A stretch of DNA of 64,000 nucleotides from Streptomyces sp. NK15101 (GTDB taxonomy: Bacteria; Actinomycetota; Actinomycetes; Streptomycetales; Streptomycetaceae), in the NCBI RefSeq assembly GCF_020400725.1, contig NZ_JAINVG010000019.1, forward strand, positions 1 to 64,000, in the 5' to 3' direction. The notes under the pieces are model-generated. The model made no database searches, had not been told where the DNA came from, and was given only the letters and a program-made list of their open reading frames with translations. The translations under genes were made by a program, and so were the position numbers. Every line of letters starts with the position of its first letter. Position 1 is the first letter of the stretch. Shown here one piece after another: positions 15,353-22,643 of the stretch.

Positions 15353-17335
15353 TCACGGGCAGCTGACGCGGATGTCGCCCGGGTCCGTGGTGCAGGTGTC
15401 GGTGTTGTAGCCGCCGTTCGCGGTGTCGTTGCCGGCGACGCCGTCGACGGTGTTGAGGCTGTCGCTGCCGTAGTTGCCGAGGAGCGTGTCGCTGCCCGGC
15501 CCGGCGATGAGCGCGTCGTTGCCGTAGCTGCCGTCGGCCCGGTCGTTGCCCGGCCCGGCGTGGACGGTGTCGTTCCCGAAGCTCGCGTTGATCGTGTCGT
15601 TGCCGCTGAGGGCGCAGATCACGTCGCTGTTGTAGCTGCCGTTGAGGGTGTCGTTGCCGCTGGTCCCGATGATCGTGCAGCCGCGGTTGTTGTTCACGGT
15701 GGTGGTGCGGGTCGCGGTGTTGTTGCCCGTCGCGGTGTCGGCCGGTGTCGTGGTGACCGTCGCGGTGTCGGTGAGCGTGCCGGTCCGCGAGGGTTCGGCG
15801 ACGATCGTCACCGTGGCGGTCGAGCCGGCGGTGCCGGCGGCGTTGAGCGTGCCGATCGCGCAGGTGACCCGGCCGGTGGTGACGGTGCACGTGCCCCGGT
15901 CGGTGGTCGCCGACAGGATGGTCGCCGTCCCCGTCAGGGTGTCGGTCAGCTGGACGTTCGTCGCCGCGGCCGTGGTGCTGTTGTTCGCCACGCCGACGGT
16001 GTACGTGGCGGTGTCGCCGATGCTGACCGTGGCGGGCCCGTTCTTCGTCACCGCCACGTCCACGTTCGCCGGCGGCTCGACGCCGCCACCGCCCAGGTGG
16101 CGGGCCAGGGCCCGGTCCTCGTCGAAGCTGACGGCCGTGCCGGCGAGTCCGGCGGTGACGATCCTGCCGTCGGTCTGCAGCGCCACCTGGGTGGCCCGGT
16201 CGTCGGGGCCGCCGAAGTCGGTGGTCACCTTGCCGTCGCCGCTGAAGCCCGTGTCGAGGCTGCCGCCGGTGTTGTACCGCGTCAGCGCGAAGTCGCCGGC
16301 GTAGTCGCCGACGGCGACGATCCGGCCGTCGGACTGCAGCGCCACGTCGTAGGCGCCGCCGTCCTCGGGGCCGAAGGCGGTGGTGACGACGCCGTCGCCG
16401 TCGAAGCTCGTGTCCGGAGCACCGGCGGCGGTGAACCGCCGCACCAGGAAGGTGTTCCCGCTCTTGCCGGCGGTGACGATCCTGCCGTCGGACTGCAGTG
16501 CCACGCCGTCGGCGGATCCCGTGCCGGTGGTCACCCGGCCGTCGCCGTCGAAGGTGGCGTCCAGACTGCCGTCGGGGTTGTAGCGGGCCAGAGCGAGACC
16601 GTTCGCGCCTCCGGCGGCGACGATCTTGCCGTCGGGCTGCAGCGCCAGGTCCTGGATCCCGCAGCACGCGGTGCCGAAGGTGCCGGTGACGATGCCGTCG
16701 CCGTCGAAGTCCGGGTCCAGGGCACCGGAGGAGTTCCAGCGCACCAGCGTCCACCTCCCGAAGCTCGACCCGCCGGCGACGATCCGGCCGTCGGACTGCA
16801 CCGCCACCGCGTAGGCGGCGTCGATCGTGTCGACGTCGATGTCCGTGATCACCCTGCCGCCGTCGCCGAAGCTCGTGTCCAGGCTGCCGTCGGCGTTGTA
16901 GCGGGCCGCCGCCCAGGTGCCGTTGCCGGCGATGTCGGTGGACCCCCCGACTGCCACGGTCTTCCCGTCCGGCTGCAGGGCCAGCGCCAGGCCCTCCTCG
17001 TTGTTGCCGAAGTCGGTGGTGACGACGCCGTCGCCGTCGAAGGTGGGGTCCAGACTGCCGTCGGGGTTGTGGCGCGTCAGCGTGAAGTCGCCGGAGGTCT
17101 CGTCGGAGTAGCCGTAGCCGATCGTGACGATCCTGCCGTCGGACTGTACGGCCATGCCCTGGGCGCCCGCGTAGCCGCCCAGGTCCGTGACGACCCTGCC
17201 GTCGCCGTCGAAGGTGGGGTCCAGGTCGCCGGGCGCGGCCGTCGCCGCGGCGGGCAGGCCCAGGACGAGCGCCAGGGCCGCGACGCCGGCCGCGCCGGCG
17301 CGCCGGGCCCGGCGCCAGGGGGATTGCAGGGGCAT
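15353..17335 (-). CDS. Secreted delta-60 beta-propeller protein with DUF11 and calcium-binding repeats
   Basis: 660 aa. Residues 1-34 are a Sec signal (RRARRAGAAGVAALALVLGL, AAATAA cleavage). Residues about 35-420 hold about eight delta-60 repeats of the form LDPTFDGDGRVVTD... LQSDGRIV..., a putative seven- to eight-bladed propeller. Then a DUF11-like Ig domain (VAVTKNGPATVSIGDTATYTVGVAN) and a C-terminal block of about 100 residues of RTX-like GNDTxxGxxGND repeats (GTSGNDTLNG, LSGNDTINA, PGNDRADGSYGNDAL). No sortase signal or transmembrane anchor. Probably a cell-surface or secreted matrix/adhesin protein; the Ca-repeat tail is unusual in a Gram-positive protein. Start ATG (MPLQSPW) chosen on the signal peptide; the frame is open far upstream. 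Confidence 0.88.
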   Translation of the reverse strand: MPLQSPWRRARRAGAAGVAALALVLGLPAAATAAPGDLDPTFDGDGRVVTDLGGYAGAQGMAVQSDGRIVTIGYGYSDETSGDFTLTRHNPDGSLDPTFDGDGVVTTDFGNNEEGLALALQPDGKTVAVGGSTDIAGNGTWAAARYNADGSLDTSFGDGGRVITDIDVDTIDAAYAVAVQSDGRIVAGGSSFGRWTLVRWNSSGALDPDFDGDGIVTGTFGTACCGIQDLALQPDGKIVAAGGANGLALARYNPDGSLDATFDGDGRVTTGTGSADGVALQSDGRIVTAGKSGNTFLVRRFTAAGAPDTSFDGDGVVTTAFGPEDGGAYDVALQSDGRIVAVGDYAGDFALTRYNTGGSLDTGFSGDGKVTTDFGGPDDRATQVALQTDGRIVTAGLAGTAVSFDEDRALARHLGGGGVEPPANVDVAVTKNGPATVSIGDTATYTVGVANNSTTAAATNVQLTDTLTGTATILSATTDRGTCTVTTGRVTCAIGTLNAAGTAGSTATVTIVAEPSRTGTLTDTATVTTTPADTATGNNTATRTTTVNNNRGCTIIGTSGNDTLNGSYNSDVICALSGNDTINASFGNDTVHAGPGNDRADGSYGNDALIAGPGSDTLLGNYGSDSLNTVDGVAGNDTANGGYNTDTCTTDPGDIRVSCP

Positions 17336-17471
17336 GCGGGACCTCTCCGTCCGTCGGAAGCTGCGGGGCCACAGCTTTCTGCGACGGCGGCGGACGGGCG
17401 GTCCACGGCGGGGCGGACTGCGCCTACTGGACGGCGGCGGTCCACCCCCAGGGGTGAGGGGCGCCCCCGCC

Positions 17472-17734
17472 TCACGCTCCCGCGTCGCTCGGTTCCCCCA
17501 CCTGAAGCGGTCCCTGGGGTCGTCCTCCCTGCGCTTCTGGTCCTCGGCGGCGGCCTTGGCCGCGTCGGCGAGCGGGCCGGTCAGGTGGCCGGCGAGGGCA
17601 CGGGAGGTGAGGAGGAGGCCGTCGAGGAGGTCGAGGACGGCGTTCTTCCCGCCCGCGACGATGTCGCCGCACTCCTTCATGCCGTCGGCGATGATCCCGG
17701 TGGCCGCGGACGGCCGTCCGAACCGGTCCGACAC
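17472..17734 (-). other. Open in-frame segment upstream of the delta-60 gene, possible gene remnant
   Basis: The 509-bp gap between 17336 and 17844 contains a minus-strand frame, in phase with the delta-60 gene, that reads protein-like for about 85 codons: DRFGRPSAATGIIADGMKEC, GDIVAGGKNAVLDLLDGLLL and LAGHLTGPLADAAKAAAEDQ. It then turns into Arg/Pro-rich sequence typical of noncoding GC-rich DNA before the signal peptide. No ribosome site is evident. It may be a small helical protein (GTG at 17734) or a decayed gene; I do not recognise it. The rest of the gap shows nothing further. Confidence 0.3.
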
Positions 17735-17844
17735 GCCCTTCCAGTGCTCGGCGTCCGGCCTCGGGACTGTCGCCGCGTGAACTCACGCCTGAATGTTGAG
17801 AGTTGAGTGCTCACGGTCTCACGGGCCCCGGGGGGCGACAAGGC

Positions 17845-18570
17845 TCAGTCGATGTGGACGATCTGGAAGGCCTCGGCCATCCGGCCCGGGGGCAGGCCGC
17901 CGGCCGCCGCGTGCTCGCCGAGCCAGTCGCGCAGGAGGCCCGCCAGGTCGTCGAAGTGGGCCGTCTGCGAGGTGTGGATGCGCAGGGCCTCGACCTTGCG
18001 GTCGAAGACGGAGGTGACGTCGACGTACTGGTTCGGGGTGGGGCCGGTCATCAGCCACAGCTCGTGGACGGTCCACGGCTCCAGGCCCTCCGCCTTGAGG
18101 AGCTCGGGGTGGGCGAAGGGGTTGCGGGCCTCGGGGTAGACGGCGCGCAGACAGGCGTCCCCGACCGCCCGGTGGTCGGGGTGGAGGTCGGCGACGCGGG
18201 CCCAGTTGATCTCGGGGGAAGGGATGATGGCGCGCTGCGGCCGTACTTCGCGGATGACCCGGCACAGGTCGCGGCGGAGTTCCACGGACGGCTCCACGAA
18301 GCTGTCGGGGTAGCCGAGGAAGCGGACGTCGGCGACGCCGCTGAGCTTGGCCGAGTGGACCTGCTCGGCGCGGCGCAGGTCCGCCATGGCCTGGCGGGGG
18401 AGCGCTTCGTCGTAACCGCCCGCGCCGCCGTCCGTGACGATGCAGTACGTGACGCGGGTGCCGCGCTCGATCCACTGCATGACGGTGCCGCTGACGCAGA
18501 ACTCGATGTCGTCCGGGTGCGCGGCTACGACGAGCAGGGACTCGGGGGTGGTCCGGTTGAAGTCCTCCAT
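17845..18570 (-). CDS. PIG-L/LmbE-family zinc deacetylase (MshB-like)
   Basis: 241 aa. The LmbE zinc motifs are intact: AHPDDIEF at residues 17-24 (His18, Asp21) and HPDHRAVG with His130 and His133. The family removes N-acetyl groups from N-acetylglucosamine conjugates: MshB in mycothiol, BshB in bacillithiol, PIG-L in GPI. About 240 aa is nearer BshB-type and natural-product deacetylases than MshB (about 300 aa). It is divergent from the asparagine synthetase gene and close to an MshA-like glycosyltransferase and an aaRS-like protein. The start at MEDFNRTTP has GGCCCC rather than a strong ribosome site; an upstream start at 18633 is less likely. Confidence 0.88.
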   Translation of the reverse strand: MEDFNRTTPESLLVVAAHPDDIEFCVSGTVMQWIERGTRVTYCIVTDGGAGGYDEALPRQAMADLRRAEQVHSAKLSGVADVRFLGYPDSFVEPSVELRRDLCRVIREVRPQRAIIPSPEINWARVADLHPDHRAVGDACLRAVYPEARNPFAHPELLKAEGLEPWTVHELWLMTGPTPNQYVDVTSVFDRKVEALRIHTSQTAHFDDLAGLLRDWLGEHAAAGGLPPGRMAEAFQIVHID

Positions 18571-18711
18571 GGGGCCAGCCTGTTGGGGCCGCGGGGGGTG
18601 TCGCAAGGCCAACCCGTGGCGTGAATAGGACATGGCACTTACGCGCCATTCAAAAAGTTGGTAGATTCAAATCATTGGTTGAGCTCATGAGTCGATTCGG
18701 AGGCGACCGGC

Positions 18712-20511
18712 ATGTGCAGGATTCTCGGCTCCTTCGCCGCCGGGGCGGACCGCCCCGAGCCGGCCCAGCTCGCGGCGGTCTCCGCCCGCCAGCGCCACGG
18801 CGGCCCCGACGAGCACCAGGTGCTCAGCGGGCCCGGCTGGTCGCTCGGCTGCGACCGCCTCGCCGTCACCGACCCCCGCGGCGGACAGCAGCCCTACCGG
18901 CTGCCCCACCTGCCCGGCGTCCTCGCCGTGCTCAACGGCGAGATCTACAACCACGCCGAGCTCCGCCGCACCCTCGCCGCCCGCGGCCACCGCTTCCCCG
19001 ACCGCTGCGACGGCACCGTCCTGCCCGCGCTCTACGCCGAGTACGGCCCCGCCTTCGCCGAACACCTCGACGGCATGTTCGCCGTCGCGCTCCTCGACCT
19101 GCGGCCCGGCAGCACCCGACTCGTCCTCGCCGTCGACGACATGGGCATGAAGCCGCTCCACCTGCACCACGACCCGCACGACGGCTCCACCCGCTTCGCC
19201 TCCGAGATCCCCGCCCTCCTCGCCTTCGAAGGCGTACGGATCTCCCCCCGCGACGACGCCCTCGACACCGTCCTCGCCACCCGCACCTCCTTCTCCGCGC
19301 ACACCGCGCTCGACGGCGTCGACGTCCTGCCGCCCGGCGCCACCGCCCTCGTGCGCCCCGGCGCCGCCCCCGTCGTCCGCCGCCGCGGCCCGCACCGCGC
19401 CGCCCCCGTCGGCGACACCCAGGACGTCCTGCGCCACGAGGTGCGCCGGCTCGCCCGGGCCGAGGTGCCCGTCTGCGCCGTCACCAGCGGCGGACTCGAC
19501 TCCGGACTCGTCACCGCCCTCGCCGCCGAACACGCCCGCGAGACCGACGCGCCGCCGCTGCACACCTTCCACCTCACCTACCGGGGCCGCTGGCCCGACT
19601 CCGAAGCCGCGTACGCCCGCTCCGTCGCCCGCCGCGCCCGGACCGTCCACCACGAGGTCGCCGTCGACCCCGACGAACTCGGCTCCCTCCTCACCCGGAC
19701 CGTCCGCCACCTCGGCCAGCCCAACGCCGACCCCATCACCCTCTCCACCTACGCCCTCTTCCGCGCCGTCCGCGAGAACGGCTTCACCGTCGCCCTCGCC
19801 GGCGACGGCGCCGACGAACTCTTCGGCGGGTACGACCGGATGCGCGCCGCCCTCGCGGCCGGCCCCGAATGGGCCGACGCCTACACCGACGCCCTCTCGG
19901 CCGCGCCCCGCCTCCTGCGCGAACACCTCTACACGTCCAACTACCGCGCCTACATCGCCGACCAGGGCTCCGCCGCCGACCGCATCGCGCAGGAACTCCG
20001 CTCCGCCGAGGCCGTCGGCGCGGACCGGATCACCGCGATGACCGCCTTCGAGACCCGGTGGCGGCTCCCCGCGTACCACCTGCGGCGCCTCGACCACCTC
20101 TCCATGGCCTGGGCCGTCGAAGCGCGGCTGCCGTTCTGCCAGCCGTCCGTCGTCACCCACGCGCGCTCCCTGCCGACGGCCGCGCGGACGGGCAAGCGGG
20201 CGCTGTACGAGGCGGGCGCGGAGCTCCTGCCGGCCTCGGTGCTCCGCCGCCCGAAGCAGCCCTTCACCCTGCCCGTGGCGGCCATGCTGGCGCCCGGGGG
20301 CCCCCTCCTCGACCTGGTCCGGGAGATGCTCTCCCCGGCGCGGCTGGTCCTCGGCGGGAGGATCCGCGCGGACCGGGCGGCGAAGCTCCTGGCCCGGCAC
20401 CTGGAGCACCCCACTCCGCAGGCGGCCCTGACGCTCTGGTCCCTCGCGGTCCACGAACTCTGGACGGAGGTCGTCCAGGGCATGCGGATCCCCACCGGCT
20501 GTGCGGCCTGA
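18712..20511 (+). CDS. Glutamine-dependent asparagine synthetase-like amidotransferase
   Basis: 599 aa, full class II length. N-terminal Ntn glutaminase begins with the catalytic Cys2 (MCRILGSFA) and has HGGPDEHQV and LNGEIYNH. The synthetase domain has the PP-loop SGGLDSG near residue 260 and GDGADELFGGYDR. ATG preceded by GGAGG. Besides asparagine, such enzymes amidate or link carboxylates in antibiotic pathways. It is divergent from the PIG-L gene with a fairly AT-rich 141-bp promoter region and heads a run of plus-strand genes. A pathway-specific amide-forming role is inferred from context; an ordinary AsnB is the alternative. Confidence 0.9.
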   Translation: MCRILGSFAAGADRPEPAQLAAVSARQRHGGPDEHQVLSGPGWSLGCDRLAVTDPRGGQQPYRLPHLPGVLAVLNGEIYNHAELRRTLAARGHRFPDRCDGTVLPALYAEYGPAFAEHLDGMFAVALLDLRPGSTRLVLAVDDMGMKPLHLHHDPHDGSTRFASEIPALLAFEGVRISPRDDALDTVLATRTSFSAHTALDGVDVLPPGATALVRPGAAPVVRRRGPHRAAPVGDTQDVLRHEVRRLARAEVPVCAVTSGGLDSGLVTALAAEHARETDAPPLHTFHLTYRGRWPDSEAAYARSVARRARTVHHEVAVDPDELGSLLTRTVRHLGQPNADPITLSTYALFRAVRENGFTVALAGDGADELFGGYDRMRAALAAGPEWADAYTDALSAAPRLLREHLYTSNYRAYIADQGSAADRIAQELRSAEAVGADRITAMTAFETRWRLPAYHLRRLDHLSMAWAVEARLPFCQPSVVTHARSLPTAARTGKRALYEAGAELLPASVLRRPKQPFTLPVAAMLAPGGPLLDLVREMLSPARLVLGGRIRADRAAKLLARHLEHPTPQAALTLWSLAVHELWTEVVQGMRIPTGCAA

Positions 20512-20599
20512 CCCCCCGGGACCTCTCCGTCCCGAACCCGCCCCGGAACCCGCCCCGGAACCCGCCCCGGCTTCCGCGCCTCCGGCTTCCGCGCCTCCG

Positions 20600-20900
20600 T
20601 GTGGGCAATCGTCCCGCGGGGCGGGACGGGTGGGCACACGGGACGGCGTCCTTGGCGGCGCCTCCGAGTTCCGTGCCTGGACCCGCACCACGAGCGGCGG
20701 CGCACAAGGTGGTGCGGGTTCGGGCGCGGGAGCCTCGGGCGCCGGCAAGGGCGCCGTCCCGTTGTGCCCACCCTCCCCCGAGCTCTCGGCTCCGCTCGAG
20801 CAGGGGGGACCCCCTTCGCCCCGGCGGAACGCATGCCCACAACGGGACGGGGCGCAAGGGGTGGGCACCGCCCCGACGGAACGACCGCCCACAACGGGGG
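20600..20900 (+). repeat. Long-palindrome intergenic element, copy A
   Basis: Left end TGTGGGCAATCGTCCCGC, right ends as CGGAACG..GCCCACAACGGG (two successive copies to 20900). The inner left arm (GGGTGGGCACACGGGACGGC..., then GCGCCT..CCTGGACCCGCACCAC) is an imperfect inverted match of the inner right arm (GGTGCGGGTTCGGGCGCGG... to CGCCGTCCCGTTGTGCCCACCC). The conserved core with AGCTCTCGGCTCCGCTCGAG lies near 20785-20810. Lies between asnB and the PrpF-like gene and merges into the latter's open frame. Confidence 0.8.
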
Positions 20901-21760
20901 CCACAATCGTCCGCGCCCACGACGCCCCCGGCCCCACCCTCGTCCTGAGGGCCGATCAACTGCCCCCAGGCGCCCTCGCCCTGCGCGGTGAGCTCGCGCA
21001 GCTGCTCCGCGGCCTCGCCGGCACCCCCCACGCCGGCATCAACAAGATCGCCGTCTACGGCCAGGCCCCCCGAAACCCACACGCCCTCCACTACCGCTTC
21101 GTCCAGGCCCTCCCCGACGGCCGGTTCGACTTCCGCGCCGGCTGCGGGCACTCCCTGCTCGCCTGCGTCGTCGCCGACGGGAGGCCGGGGCCCGTCACCG
21201 TCCGGGCGGTGACCACCGGGGACACCGTCCTCTGCGAGCCGCACGGGGACGAGGGCACGTACACGCTCAGCTTCCTCCGGCCGCCCACCGGGCCCGGCAC
21301 CCTCCCCACCGGCCGTCCCGTCGACGTCCTCGACGGCGTGCCCGTCTCGCTCGTGCGGTACGGCAATCCGTACGTGTTCGTCGACGCACGGCACCTGCCG
21401 GAGCAGGACCTCCACGACCGGCTCCTCGCGCTCCGCGCCCGCGCCGCCCGGCTCCTGGGCCACCCCCCGGACTCCGCCCTCCCCAAGATCGCCGCCTTCA
21501 CCGACGGACCCGAGGGCCTGGCCGTCCGCGCGCTCACCGTCGGCGGCTGGCACCCCCGGCTCGCCCTCACCGGCGCCGCCGCCCTCGCCGCCGCGGGGGC
21601 GATCGACGGGACCGTGGTGCCCGCCGTGCGGGGGCCCGTACGGACCCCGACCGGCACGGTCACCGTCTCCACCGCATCCGACCGCGTCCGCGTCCACCAC
21701 AAGCGCGCCGAGGTCCTGGAAGGCCTCCGACTGCCCTGGCGTATCCACGCAACGGCGTGA
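20861..21760 (+). CDS. PrpF-like isomerase (diaminopimelate-epimerase fold)
   Basis: About 299 aa. PrpF-family architecture: GAGIN/KIAVYGQ-like start of the first half, catalytic-type cysteine in FRAGCGHSLLACVV (family GNCGN equivalent), TVRAVTTGDTV, LPTGRPVDVLDG, NPYVFVDA, PKIAAFT, and a late TGAAALAAA helix. PrpF and 4-oxalomesaconate tautomerase move double bonds or protons in tricarboxylates. At about 300 aa it is shorter than the usual 370-400. The start is uncertain: the frame is open through repeat element A, and the GTG at 20861 is the last candidate before the domain, with a poor ribosome site inside the repeat. The protein may begin even later, at a non-standard codon. Confidence 0.7.
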   Translation: MGTAPTERPPTTGATIVRAHDAPGPTLVLRADQLPPGALALRGELAQLLRGLAGTPHAGINKIAVYGQAPRNPHALHYRFVQALPDGRFDFRAGCGHSLLACVVADGRPGPVTVRAVTTGDTVLCEPHGDEGTYTLSFLRPPTGPGTLPTGRPVDVLDGVPVSLVRYGNPYVFVDARHLPEQDLHDRLLALRARAARLLGHPPDSALPKIAAFTDGPEGLAVRALTVGGWHPRLALTGAAALAAAGAIDGTVVPAVRGPVRTPTGTVTVSTASDRVRVHHKRAEVLEGLRLPWRIHATA

Positions 21761-21859
21761 ACGCGCACCCCGCTCACCGGGCCCGCGCCCCCGTTCCTCT
21801 GCCACGCTGAAATGGACCGGCCATCGGTATCCGTGGCGAGATGGGGAGAGCGGACACAC

Positions 21860-22606
21860 ATGAAATTCGAGAATCTGCGTGTCGTCGTGACCGGCGCGTC
21901 CCGCTATTTCGGTCGCGCGCTCGCCGTCGGATTCGCGCATCTCGGCGCCGAGGTCTACGTGTCGGCGCGGACCGTGGAGGCCGCCGAGCGGACCCGTACC
22001 GAGGTCGTGGGCTCGGCCCGTGACCGCATCCACGCCTTCGGATGCGACCTGAGCAGGCCCGCCGAGATACGGGAGTTCGCGGCCCGGGTCGGCGAACGGA
22101 CCGACCGGGTCGACCTGTTGGTGAACAACGGTGCCCGCTGGCTCGACGGCATGGACCTGGAGTCGGCGAGCGACGCCGAGATCGTGGAGACGATCGAGTC
22201 GACGGCCGGCGGCACGGTCCTGATGGTGAAGCACTTCCTGCCGCTGCTGCGCGGCTCACTGCGGCCCGACATCGTGAACATGGTCGCCGTCCGCGACGCC
22301 GAGGGCGCCTCCGCCGCGACCGCCGGCGCCGCCCACGAGGCCTTCTGGGCGGCGAAGAGCGCCCAGGCGGGTTTCGCGGACATCCTGTCGCGCCGGCTGC
22401 GGCCCTCCGGGGTCCGCGTCTTCTCCCTCTTCCCGCCCGATTTCTCGACCTCGGACCCGCGCTTCGCGGAATGGGACGGAGCGAACCCGGACGGAATGGC
22501 GCCCGACGAGAAACTCACCACGCAGGCCCTTTTCGAGTGCATCGTCTACGCCGTCGAGCAGCCCCGCGACTGCTTCATCCGCTCCTTCCACTTCGAGCCC
22601 CGCTGA
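21860..22606 (+). CDS. Degenerate short-chain dehydrogenase/reductase (SDR) family protein
   Basis: 248 aa from an ATG with GGGGAGAG 9 nt upstream. SDR fold is evident: VVVTGASRYFGRALAVGFAHLG, HAFGCDLSRPAEI, DLLVNNGARW. But the hallmark residues are altered: the glycine-rich loop is TGASRYFG rather than TGxxxGIG; the catalytic Ser region reads VNMVAVRDAEG; and the Tyr of YxxxK is Phe (AFWAAKSA), leaving only the Lys. It is therefore either not an oxidoreductase or uses other residues. It follows the PrpF-like gene by 99 bp and precedes the MetRS-like gene by 37 bp, as part of the same apparent transcription unit. Confidence 0.85.
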   Translation: MKFENLRVVVTGASRYFGRALAVGFAHLGAEVYVSARTVEAAERTRTEVVGSARDRIHAFGCDLSRPAEIREFAARVGERTDRVDLLVNNGARWLDGMDLESASDAEIVETIESTAGGTVLMVKHFLPLLRGSLRPDIVNMVAVRDAEGASAATAGAAHEAFWAAKSAQAGFADILSRRLRPSGVRVFSLFPPDFSTSDPRFAEWDGANPDGMAPDEKLTTQALFECIVYAVEQPRDCFIRSFHFEPR

Positions 22607-22643
22607 CCGCCCTGCGCCCCCGGCGCCCCGTCAAGGAGGTCCC

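Noticed and set aside
14291-17806. Open frame of 1171 codons on the plus strand opposite the delta-60 gene
   Set aside because: Arg/Gly/Val-rich antisense shadow of GC-biased genes; the minus strand has a signal peptide, recognised domains and repeats.
18621-20948. Long Arg/Pro-rich frames overlapping asnB on both strands
   Set aside because: Shadow frames; the asnB frame has Cys2, the PP-loop and all domain motifs.
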